From Roseomonas elaeocarpi (lineage in GTDB: Bacteria; Pseudomonadota; Alphaproteobacteria; Acetobacterales; Acetobacteraceae), in assembly GCF_042433915.1 (NCBI RefSeq), contig NZ_JBHLUN010000007.1, forward strand, positions 186,001 to 250,000: a stretch of DNA of 64,000 bases. Reading direction: 5' to 3'. Position 1 is the first letter of the stretch. Each line of letters begins with the position of its first letter. The position numbers were made by a program, and so were the translations under genes. This document shows positions 15,333-22,287 of the stretch, piece after piece. The notes below the pieces were generated by a model. The model ran no database searches. It saw only the letters and a list, made by a program, of their open reading frames with translations, and had not been told where the DNA came from.

Positions 15333-16513
15333 CAGCCCAGCTTTCCCGTTGCCTTGGTGCCCGTCGCCCCGGTGCCCATGGAGTTGGCGCCCGCAGCGTT
15401 CGCGCCCATCGCCTTGATGCCCGTCGCTTCGGTGCCCGTCCTGCCGGCGGTTCCCGCCACGTCGGCGCCCACCGCGTCGGCCACCCGCGCGAAACCGTCG
15501 CGCCGCAGAAGGGCTGCCAGCCCGCGCCGGATCTCACCCACCACCGCCGGGCCACGATAGGCTAGTGCGGCGTAGAGCTGCACCAGCGAGGCGCCGGCGC
15601 GGATCTTGCGGTAGGCCTGCTCGGCGGAACCCACGCCGCCGGCCCCCACCAGCACCAGCCGCCCGGCCGCCAAGCGGTAGACTTCCGCCAGCATCGCGGT
15701 GGAGGGGACGAAGAGCGGCTCGCCCGACAGCCCGCCGGCCTCGGTCCGGTGCGCCGAGCGCAGCGTGTCCGGGCGGGCCAGCGTGGTGTTGCTGACGATG
15801 ATCCCGGCGACCCCGGTCGCCACGCAGGTTTCCACCAGCGCCGGCAGCGCCTCATGCGCGAGGTCGGGGGCGATCTTGAGCAGCAGCGGCGGTTGCTGCG
15901 CCAGCGCCGCCCGGCGCGCCATGGTGGCGCCCAGGATCGCGCGCAGCCGTTCCTCGCCCTGGAGGTCGCGCAGGCCCGGCGTGTTGGGGGATGACACGTT
16001 CAGCGTCACGTAGTCGGCATGGGGCGCCACAGCGGCGAACAGCGCCGGGTAGTCGCGCTCCGGATCGGCGCCCTCCTTGTTGATGCCGATATTGGCGCCG
16101 AGCACCGCGGGCAGGGGCCGGCGCAGCGCGGCGAGCCGCGCGACGTAGCGGTCGAGCCCGCCGTTGTTGAAGCCCATGCGGTTGATCACCGCGGCATCCT
16201 CGGTGAGGCGGAACAGGCGCGGGCGCGGGTTGCCGCCCTGCGGGCGCAGCGTGACGGTGCCGGCCTCCACCAGCCCGAAGCCGAGGTTCATCAGCGGCAG
16301 CACCGCCTCGGCATCCTTGTCGAAGCCCGCCGCCAGCCCGACCGGGTTGCGGAAGCGCAGGCCCAGCACCTCGGTGTGCAGCACCGCGTCGTCGGGCGCG
16401 CGGTCGCGGCCGGCCAGCCCCAGGCGCAGCGCCCGCAGGGCGGCGCCGTGGGCGCGTTCCGGGTCCATCGATCGCATGGCCGGCATCAGCACCGAAGCGA
16501 GTGCTGGCGTCAT
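15332..16513 (-). CDS. pyrD: Dihydroorotate dehydrogenase (quinone, class 2) with repeat tail
   Basis: FMN enzyme of pyrimidine synthesis that oxidises dihydroorotate with membrane quinone. 393 residues from ATG 16513. Class 2 hallmarks: an N-terminal amphipathic helix region (MTPALASVLMPAMRSMDPE), GLAAGFDKDAEA, NRMGFNNGG, GANIGINKE, and the active-site serine segment NVSSPNTPGLRDLQ. GAGGVGS binds the FMN phosphate. The enzyme core ends near residue 345. The rest is a low-complexity tail whose last 35 residues are seven units of T/M/A-G-x-x-A, encoded by 15-bp repeats. The tail is not needed for the fold. An in-frame upstream extension was rejected for lack of similarity. Confidence 0.93.
   Translation of the reverse strand: MTPALASVLMPAMRSMDPERAHGAALRALRLGLAGRDRAPDDAVLHTEVLGLRFRNPVGLAAGFDKDAEAVLPLMNLGFGLVEAGTVTLRPQGGNPRPRLFRLTEDAAVINRMGFNNGGLDRYVARLAALRRPLPAVLGANIGINKEGADPERDYPALFAAVAPHADYVTLNVSSPNTPGLRDLQGEERLRAILGATMARRAALAQQPPLLLKIAPDLAHEALPALVETCVATGVAGIIVSNTTLARPDTLRSAHRTEAGGLSGEPLFVPSTAMLAEVYRLAAGRLVLVGAGGVGSAEQAYRKIRAGASLVQLYAALAYRGPAVVGEIRRGLAALLRRDGFARVADAVGADVAGTAGRTGTEATGIKAMGANAAGANSMGTGATGTKATGKLG
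15335..15439. repeat. 7 x 15-bp in-frame repeat at the 3' end of pyrD
   Basis: Seven 15-bp units (for example TTGGTGCCCGTCGCC on the + strand) encoding TGTEA, TGIKA, MGANA, AGANS, MGTGA, TGTKA and TGKLG at the PyrD C-terminus. The array ends exactly at the stop codon. Confidence 0.85.
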
Positions 16514-17044
16514 GGTGCGACAGCCGGGATGGGCGAGGGGAGGCGGGGCGGCGTGGTCATTCCGGGCCCCTTCTGCCGCAGCCGCGCGGGTGGGGGAAGC
16601 GCGACCCTGCGGATCCTGGGCCAGGGCTGCCGCGCGGAGGCGTGGCGCCCCCGGACGTGCAGGGAAGGAGCCGGCCGCCCGGGTTGTCCTACCTCGCCGG
16701 GGTGAGCATCCCCAGGCGCGTGGGGATGGAACCGGCATCCACCGCTTCACCGGCCGTGAGGCAGGGCGATCCCGGTGGGCGTGGGAAGAGGCGCAGGCGA
16801 GAAGCTCATTGTTCCCCAGCGCGCGATCTCCAACGCCCGGGAAGGAGAAGACTCAGCCGCTGGTTCTGATGTGGCCGGCGTGCAACTTCAACCATGTGGG
16901 GAAGCCCCGGACGGCCACGCCGGACAGGGCAGTGCCGCCGGCCTCCCGGCGTGGCTTGACCGCCGACCGTGCCGCCCTGACAAGCCACGGCAACGTCGTC
17001 CCGGCGAGAAGGGCGGCCGACACGGGGTAAGGACGGGAGCCGGC
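16514..17044. other. 531-bp gap with a CRISPR-like repeat
   Basis: Lies between the divergently read pyrD and EamA genes. It holds one strong type I-E-like CRISPR repeat near 16702-16734 and two weak copies 61 bp on either side. No cas gene is nearby. The rest has no supported coding capacity. Confidence 0.5.
16702..16734. CRISPR. Solitary type I-E-like CRISPR repeat (possible remnant)
   Basis: GTGAGC is followed by the perfect stem-loop ATCCCCA-GGCGCG-TGGGGAT and then GGAACCG. A GTGAGC/GTAGTC-like start, a CCCCA/TGGGG stem and an (A)CCG end are the anatomy of type I-E repeats. It is close to the Thermus-type repeat as I recall it, with an extra A. At exactly +61 bp (16765 onward) about 16 of 26 aligned bases match, including ATCCC and GCGTGGG. 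At exactly -61 bp about 17 of 28 match. 61 bp is the usual I-E repeat-plus-spacer length. Either a decayed mini-array or coincidence; no cas genes in the window. Confidence 0.35.
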
Positions 17045-17893
17045 TTGCGCGGACCCTTGCTGCTGCTGGCCGCGCTGGGCCTCTTCGCCCTGCTGGATGC
17101 CAATTCCAAGCTGCTGTCCGGCCATTACCCGCCGGCCGAGGTCCTGGCGGTGCGCTACGCCACGATGCTGGTGGGGCTGCTGCTGCTGCGGCTCGCGCGC
17201 CCGGGACTCGGCGGCAGCCTCGGCACGCGCCACCCCCGGCTGCACCTCCTGCGCGCCGCGGCGATGCTGGGGGCGAGCGGCGGCTTCCTCATGTCTCTGC
17301 GCGGGTTGACGCTGGCGCAGGGCTACCTCGTCTACTTCCTGGCGCCCTTCATGATCCTGACGCTCTCGGCGCTGGTGCTGCGCGAGCGCGTGCCCCGCGC
17401 CACCTGGGGCTGGTGCGCCCTGGGCTTCAGCGGCGTGCTGGTGGCGCTGGCGCCCGCGATCACCGGCGGCGGGCCGCTGCATTCCTACGGCTGGGCGCTG
17501 CTGGGCACCGCCTCCTACGCCACGGTGATGACGGTGAACCGCTACCTGCGGCACGAGGCCGGCATGGCGCGGCTGATCCTGTGGTCGGCGGTGCCGGGCA
17601 TGCTGGTGCTACTGCCCTTCGTGGCGGAAGGCTGGATCACGCCGACACCATTCGACGCGCTGGCGATGGCCGCCAACGGCGCGCTGTCGGGCACCGCGAC
17701 GCTGTGCCTGGCGGGTGCCTTCCGCTCCGCCCCGGCCTCCCGCCTGGCGCCGCTGGAGTTCAGCGCGTTGGCCTACGCCGTGGTGCTGGACCTCCTGGTC
17801 TGGGGGGCACTGCCGGATTCGCATGCCATGGCGGGGGCGGTGGTGGTGGCCCTGGCCGGGGTGATGAGCCAGCGCCGCGCCGCCACGGCATGA
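17045..17893 (+). CDS. EamA/DMT-family transporter
   Basis: 282-residue membrane protein with about ten hydrophobic segments arranged as two EamA repeats. It begins LRGPLLLLAALGLFALLDANSKLL, which is typical of RarD/SAM-permease-like DMT proteins. No ATG fits. I chose TTG 17045 because GGGAG lies 5 bp upstream, with AAGGA further back, and the hydrophobic helix starts at once. The stop is followed by a cluster of GGCATGA-type repeats. Likely exports a metabolite such as an amino acid or nucleoside; substrate unknown. Confidence 0.82.
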   Translation: MRGPLLLLAALGLFALLDANSKLLSGHYPPAEVLAVRYATMLVGLLLLRLARPGLGGSLGTRHPRLHLLRAAAMLGASGGFLMSLRGLTLAQGYLVYFLAPFMILTLSALVLRERVPRATWGWCALGFSGVLVALAPAITGGGPLHSYGWALLGTASYATVMTVNRYLRHEAGMARLILWSAVPGMLVLLPFVAEGWITPTPFDALAMAANGALSGTATLCLAGAFRSAPASRLAPLEFSALAYAVVLDLLVWGALPDSHAMAGAVVVALAGVMSQRRAATA

Positions 17894-17990
17894 CGCCTGG
17901 GGAATGACACTCAAGGCATGAGGTCCGGGGCCAGGCATGACGTCCGGCGTCCGACGCCCAGGAAATGACGTCCGGGGCATGAGGCTTCGA
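17888..17990. repeat. Five dispersed copies of GGCATGA(C/G)GyC after the EamA gene
   Basis: Related words at about 17888, 17915, 17935, 17963 and 17977 (GGCATGACGCCTGGGG, GGCATGAGGTCCGGGG and similar), 14-29 bp apart. The first overlaps the EamA stop codon. Further downstream, CCGCCGCGGTC is duplicated at about 18009-18035. Confidence 0.6.
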
Positions 17991-18112
17991 CCGGCCCCAG
18001 CCCGTTCCCGCCGCGGTCGTCCCCGCCGCGGTCATCCCTGCCGTGGGGCGCCAGGGCCTTCGCCTTCCGATCATCCCTGGCCAAGCCGGGCGGCGCGGGC
18101 CAGAACCCCTTC

Positions 18113-18748
18113 ATGACCCCGACGCGCCTCTTCCTGATCCGCCACGCCATCGTGGAGCCTTCGGCGCGGCTGACCATGTACGGCGACATGGACGTGTCGC
18201 TCTGCGCCCTGGCGCTGGCGGCGGAGCAGGTGTCGCATGCCTGGCTGGCCGAGCGGCTGCCGCGCCCCGCCCGCTGGTTCTGCACCCCGCTCAGCCGCAC
18301 CCGCGCCACGGCGGAGGCGATCTTCGCCGGCGGCTACGGCGAGGAGGAGCTCACCGTGCTGCCCGACATGCGCGAGCAGAACCTGGGCGAGTGGCAGGGC
18401 CTGACGCACGAGCAGTTCACCGCCCTGCTGCGCGACCCGCCGCACCCCTTCTGGCCCCATTCGGCCGAGGAGCGCCCGCCGGGGGGCGAGAGCATCGGCG
18501 ACGTGGTGGCGCGCGTCGGGCCCGTGCTGGAAGGGCTGGTGCGCGACCACGCCGGCGAGGACCTGGTGATCGTGGCCCATGGCGGCACGATCCGCGCCTC
18601 GGTGGCGCATGCCATGGGGCTGACCGGGCACCAGGCCTTTCAGCTCTCGGTGCGCAACCTGTCGCTGACGCGGCTGGAGAACCATGGCGGGCAGTGGCGG
18701 GTGGCCTCGGTGAACGAGGAGCCGCCGGGACTCTCGGCCCTGCACTGA
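18113..18748 (+). CDS. Histidine phosphatase superfamily (phosphoglycerate mutase-like) protein
   Basis: 211-residue branch-1 histidine phosphatase. The catalytic loop is LIRHAIVEP, with Arg10 and phospho-acceptor His11, and alanine in place of the usual glycine of RHG. TPLSRTRATAEAI supplies the second arginine, REQNLGEWQG the acid, and VAHGGTIRA the second histidine. Related to alpha-ribazole phosphatase (CobC) and broad phosphatases. A CobC role is conceivable in a B12-making genome, but cobST lie 7 kb away, so the substrate is left open. Confidence 0.82.
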   Translation: MTPTRLFLIRHAIVEPSARLTMYGDMDVSLCALALAAEQVSHAWLAERLPRPARWFCTPLSRTRATAEAIFAGGYGEEELTVLPDMREQNLGEWQGLTHEQFTALLRDPPHPFWPHSAEERPPGGESIGDVVARVGPVLEGLVRDHAGEDLVIVAHGGTIRASVAHAMGLTGHQAFQLSVRNLSLTRLENHGGQWRVASVNEEPPGLSALH

Positions 18749-19028
18749 CGGAGGCCGGGCGGCGCGTGCGACGGAGCTGGTCAGGTGCTTCGACAGGGCC
18801 GTCCGGCGCGACGGCGGGGGGGCTCGGGGGCCAGGATCGGGCATGATCCCCTCCATCGGATAGGGTCGCCGCGCTGTGCCCGGCGGGGAGCAATGGCGGG
18901 GTCGGCCGGCTTCCCAAACACGGCCATAGTTTCGCCCACGGAACACCACAGCGCATCGCGAGTTTGGTTCCCCTGGCCGATCCGGGCTACAAGCGCGGCC
19001 TGAGACAAGGGGTTGGGGGAGTTTGCTC

Positions 19029-19850
19029 ATGCGCCGTGCGATCTCGATGCTGTTGCTGGCATCCCTGGCGGCACCGCTCGCCGCCTGCGGCAGCGCCGGG
19101 GTGATCCCGCCTGCCGCGGAACAGCAGGCGCTGGTGGACCGTTCCACGCTGACGGTGCAGGAGATGCTGAGCGAGAACGACCCCAACGGCGCCCGCGATG
19201 CCCGGGACGCCCTGCGCAGGGCCCGCGCCGCGGTGATCTGCCCGCGCGTGTTCCGCGCCGGCTTCCTCGTGGGCGGGCAGGGCGGCACCTGCGTGCTGGT
19301 GGCGCGCGACGGGGCGGGCTCCTGGTCCTCGCCCTCCTTCTACAGCATGGGCTCCGGCTCGCTCGGGCTGCAGATCGGGCTGCAGGACATGCAGGTCATG
19401 ATGCTGATCCTGACCGACAAGGGCTTGAGGGCGGTGCTGGACAACCAGTTCAAGTTCGGCGGCGACATCTCGATCGCCATCGCCACGGTGGGCGGCGGCA
19501 TCGCCGGGGCGACCACCACGGCGGTGGGGGCGGATATCGTGGCCTATGCCCGCACGCGCGGCCTTTACGCCGGGCTGACGCTGGAAGGCACGGTGCTCAG
19601 CCCTTACCGTGAGGCGGACCAGGCCTATTACGGCCGGCCCGTCAGCAGCCGGCAGATCGTGATCGACATGGCGGCGCATAACCCGGCGGCCGACCCGCTG
19701 CGCGCGGTGCTGATGCAGTACAGTGCCCCTGCGGCCGCACAGGGCTACGCCCCGCCCGGCGGGCCGGGGATGATGCCGCAGCAGCCCTACTCGCCGGCGA
19801 CCTCCGGCTACGGCAGCAGCGGCGCGGTGCAGCGCGAACAGCTGCGCTGA
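19029..19850 (+). CDS. SYLF-domain lipid-binding lipoprotein (Ysc84-like)
   Basis: 273 residues from ATG 19029. GGGGGAG at 19016-19021 gives correct spacing for this codon, whereas the TTG six bases earlier is too close. The signal ends in a lipobox LAAC with lipidated Cys20, so the protein is probably anchored in the periplasm. Residues about 55-215 form a SYLF domain: RARAAVICPRVFRAGFLVGGQGG, the WSSPSFYSMGSGSLGLQIG core, then TDKGLRAVLDNQFKFGGDISIA. SYLF domains bind phosphoinositides in eukaryotes; bacterial roles are poorly defined. The C-terminus is a Pro/Gly/Tyr/Gln-rich tail. Confidence 0.85.
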   Translation: MRRAISMLLLASLAAPLAACGSAGVIPPAAEQQALVDRSTLTVQEMLSENDPNGARDARDALRRARAAVICPRVFRAGFLVGGQGGTCVLVARDGAGSWSSPSFYSMGSGSLGLQIGLQDMQVMMLILTDKGLRAVLDNQFKFGGDISIAIATVGGGIAGATTTAVGADIVAYARTRGLYAGLTLEGTVLSPYREADQAYYGRPVSSRQIVIDMAAHNPAADPLRAVLMQYSAPAAAQGYAPPGGPGMMPQQPYSPATSGYGSSGAVQREQLR

Positions 19851-19965
19851 CATTTGTCCGGAGGTGCCCAGGATTTCCATTCTCCCTTGTGGTAGCCTGG
19901 AAAGTTGGGCATCCGGTCTTCCCGCGTCCACCATCCCCTCGGAAGGGAATCAGACCAGCCGGGCG

Positions 19966-20220
19966 TCAGTCAGCTTCATCGGCTTCCTCCTGCCGGCGGC
20001 GCAGATCGACCGCCCGCTGCTCTCGGTCGAGCACCATGCGCGTCATCGTCATGATGTCGGCCGCCGTCGGCGCCAGCCTCTGCGCCTCGAACCAGAGCTT
20101 GCAGGCATGGCCAGTGTCGGCGACGGCGATCAGCGCATCCTCGATGTCACCCGAACACGGGGACTTTCGCAGGATGGCCAAGTGCTCCTCGAAAGCGGAG
20201 GAGTGACGAGAACTGCTCAT
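19966..20220 (-). CDS. Small hypothetical protein coupled to hicB
   Basis: 84-residue acidic, mostly helical protein (MSSSRHSSAFEEHLAI...), not recognised. Its ATG overlaps the hicB stop by four bases (ATGA at 20220-20217), so it is the third cistron of the hicAB operon and probably translationally coupled. It ends in a charged EQRAVDLRRRQEEADEAD tail. Codon use is less extremely GC-biased than in neighbouring genes, as for the rest of the island. It may be an accessory or a regulator of the toxin-antitoxin pair, or a passenger; no function is claimed. Confidence 0.6.
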   Translation of the reverse strand: MSSSRHSSAFEEHLAILRKSPCSGDIEDALIAVADTGHACKLWFEAQRLAPTAADIMTMTRMVLDREQRAVDLRRRQEEADEAD

Positions 20221-20621
20221 GCGGTGCGTCCTTCGCGGATAGAGGCCCGGGCAGCGTCGGCCAGGAAGGCCGAGCGGTTCATGCCGCGCTGCTTAGCGGT
20301 GGCGTCGATGGCGGCGAGCAGACCTTCCTCGATGGTGACGTTCAGCCGTACTGCGCGGCCGGGCAACTCGGCACGCACTAGAATACGGGCGAACTCCTCC
20401 ACCTCAGGATCGCGCTCGACGTCCTCCAGGGGGGTGGGCTCGGGGATGGCTTCGCCGTCCTCGATCATGCCGCGCAGGTGCAGCGCCAAGCCGACCTCCG
20501 CCTGGGCGGCGGCATGCTCGGTGGTGTCGCCTGCGGAGACGCAACCGGGAAGATCAGGGAACGACACCCCGAACCCATCGCTGCTGCGCTCCAAAATAGC
20601 CGGATAGTACCGGATCGCCAT
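20217..20621 (-). CDS. hicB: HicB-family antitoxin
   Basis: 134-residue antitoxin. The N-terminal degenerate RNase H-like HicB fold (RYYPAILERSSDGFGVSFPDLPGCVSAGDT) covers about residues 4-75. The C-terminal ribbon-helix-helix-like DNA-binding segment (RLNVTIEEGLLAAIDATAKQRGMNRSAFLADAA) follows at about 92-125. The antitoxin neutralises HicA and normally represses its own promoter. It follows hicA by 49 bp and overlaps the downstream small gene by 4 bp. Confidence 0.92.
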   Translation of the reverse strand: MAIRYYPAILERSSDGFGVSFPDLPGCVSAGDTTEHAAAQAEVGLALHLRGMIEDGEAIPEPTPLEDVERDPEVEEFARILVRAELPGRAVRLNVTIEEGLLAAIDATAKQRGMNRSAFLADAARASIREGRTA

Positions 20622-20670
20622 TCAGGTCTCTCCTGTCTGGTCTCTAGGACTAAGGGCGGCAGCCCCGGTG

Positions 20671-20871
20671 TTAGCGGAGCTTCACACCTGTCTGCCTTTC
20701 CAGGCTTTTAATAGTTCCGATAGGGAGTTCCCTGTTCGGATGGGGGACGGTGGCGCGTCCCGGTTTGGTCGGATGTTTGAATTGCTTGTGGCTGCCTGCC
20801 TGAGCGACTTCGAACCATCCGTCCGCTTCGATGGCAGCTATCACCGCCTTGCTGCTGACCGTTCTTCCCAT
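20671..20871 (-). CDS. hicA: HicA-family mRNA interferase toxin
   Basis: 66-residue toxin with the dsRBD-like HicA fold: SSKAVIAAIEADGWFEVAQAG, then SHKQFKHPTKPGRATVPHP with catalytic His28, then PIGTIKSLERQTGVKL. HicA cleaves mRNAs and arrests translation when free of HicB. ATG at 20871; the upstream ribosome-binding region (GGGGCCCGG) is weak, which suits low toxin expression. First gene of the hicA-hicB-orf operon. All motif residues are present, so the toxin looks intact. Confidence 0.92.
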   Translation of the reverse strand: MGRTVSSKAVIAAIEADGWFEVAQAGSHKQFKHPTKPGRATVPHPNRELPIGTIKSLERQTGVKLR

Positions 20872-21216
20872 CCGGGCCCCGTCGCTCTGGTGTGTATAGA
20901 TACGCGTCAGAGACGGGCATTGTCCACGGGTAATGTGTGCGAGTGTGTATACGCCAGCGCTGTCAGGTATGGGCGATCCGACAACTGCAAGAGCTTCGCT
21001 ATCTGAGTGGTGAGCGTGGCATACGCAGTGGCGCGGACGAGGCGCTGATCAGAACGGCAACCGGGTAAGCATCTAATTTGCCGGGTATAAAGCTGGGTAC
21101 GTGGAAGGTGCAACGCGCAAGGAATGGCGGAAATCCGCTATTTTTAGGTGCCGTCAGATCAGAGAGAACAACTGCGCTGACCAGTGTAGGCAGGGGCGAG
21201 GAGCCACCCCGCCCGC
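20872..21216. other. 345-bp lower-GC promoter region of the hicAB island
   Basis: Clearly less GC-rich than its surroundings, consistent with acquired DNA. It holds two related GTGTGTATA-containing sites (annotated) that could be HicB operators. The 3' part up to the NUDIX gene end has ATAAAGC and ATTTTTAGG stretches but no supported gene. Confidence 0.5.
20890..20954 (-). promoter_or_regulatory. Candidate hicAB operator/promoter sites
   Basis: GTGTGTATAGATACGC at 20890-20905 and GTGTGTATACGC at 20943-20954. The second contains the palindrome GTATAC; the first is a 3-bp-expanded version (GTATAGATAC). They lie 20 and 72 bp upstream of hicA, where a HicB-repressed promoter is expected. The reverse strand of the first site offers TATCTA as a -10. 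Confidence 0.4.
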
Positions 21217-22068
21217 TCAGCGGAAGCGGCTGAGGCCGCGGCGCAGCGCCCCGTCCTCGTCGTCGAGCATGCCCTCGCGCAGGAACAGGTCGATCAGCAC
21301 CAGGCTGACGTTGAACTTCACCGCATCGCCGTCGCGCACCGCCTCGAGCACGCGCCGTGCTGGCCAGAGCTCGAAGCGCTCCACTTCGTCGTCGCCGGGT
21401 ACCGGGGTGAAGTCTTCCGGCAGCTCCAGGTCGAAGCAGTGGAGGATGTCGCGCCGTAGTCCTTCCCCCTCGTTGCGCATGACGTAGGACACGGCACCGA
21501 CCTCGCGCGCTTTCGTGGCCAGGGCGCGGGGCATGCTCGCTTCCTCCTCCGCTTCCTTGAGCAGGGTTTCCGTGGGCGACAGCCCGGCCGGAACGCCGCC
21601 CGCCACCACGTTGTCGAGCTTGCCCGGTGCGAGCGCCTTGTTGCGCGCCCGCCAGCCCACCCAGAGGTGCAGCCCGTCGGCGCGGCGCACCAGCCCGTTA
21701 AGGTGCGCGCCGCGGCTGAGGATGCCCAGGAAGGCCACCGCCGCGCGGTCGATCCGCGCCAGCACCGGCCCGTCGGGCGTCGCGCGGACGTCGAAGGGTT
21801 CGTCGCGCAGCCGCAGCCGGCCCAGGCGCACCAGCTCCGCCGTCAGGGCCGACAGAACCGTGGTCCGTGCCTCCGCGTCGGGAAGGGAGGGGTCGAGCGC
21901 CACGCCGTCGGCCGAGGGAAACAGGTGCGGCGAGAGCAGCGGCAGCTCCTCGGCCAGTCTCGGCGGCAGCCAGCCCACCACCTGGCCCGCCACCCGCAGC
22001 GGCAGGTCGTCGCCGAAGCTTTCGGCGTTGTTGCAGGCCTCGATGTGGCGGAGGAAGCGATGATCCAT
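21217..22068 (-). CDS. DUF4743/NUDIX hydrolase
   Basis: 283-residue protein from ATG 22068 (MDHRFLRHIE). An N-terminal DUF4743 domain (about 1-115) is followed by a NUDIX domain with box GGVPAGLSPTETLLKEAEEEAS at 157-178, which retains the E-E-E metal-binding face. This architecture is found in proteins annotated as thiamine-pyrophosphokinase-related NUDIX enzymes; fungal and bacterial members act on thiamine diphosphate derivatives or similar pyrophosphates. The frame stays open far upstream across the ABC gene, but that part is antisense artefact. Confidence 0.88.
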   Translation of the reverse strand: MDHRFLRHIEACNNAESFGDDLPLRVAGQVVGWLPPRLAEELPLLSPHLFPSADGVALDPSLPDAEARTTVLSALTAELVRLGRLRLRDEPFDVRATPDGPVLARIDRAAVAFLGILSRGAHLNGLVRRADGLHLWVGWRARNKALAPGKLDNVVAGGVPAGLSPTETLLKEAEEEASMPRALATKAREVGAVSYVMRNEGEGLRRDILHCFDLELPEDFTPVPGDDEVERFELWPARRVLEAVRDGDAVKFNVSLVLIDLFLREGMLDDEDGALRRGLSRFR

Positions 22069-22287
22069 GCTTCCCACATGCGCCCCGCCGCACGGGGCCG
22101 CAACCACGGGGACGCCGCGCGACGGTAACACCAGGCGGTGAGGCTGGGAGCGCGTGGGGAGGGCGCCGGAAGGTCGCGCCCGGCTGAGCCATCGCGCCAG
22201 CCCATGGGCGCCGCCCACCGGCGGGGTTTGCCGATCCGCCCGCGCCGCCCATCTTGCGGGCAATGACCTCCGACGTGAATCGCCCGA

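Noticed and set aside
16811..16830. GTTCCCCAGCGCGC as another CRISPR repeat
   Set aside because: It is not in the 61-bp register with the main element and lacks the complementary arm.
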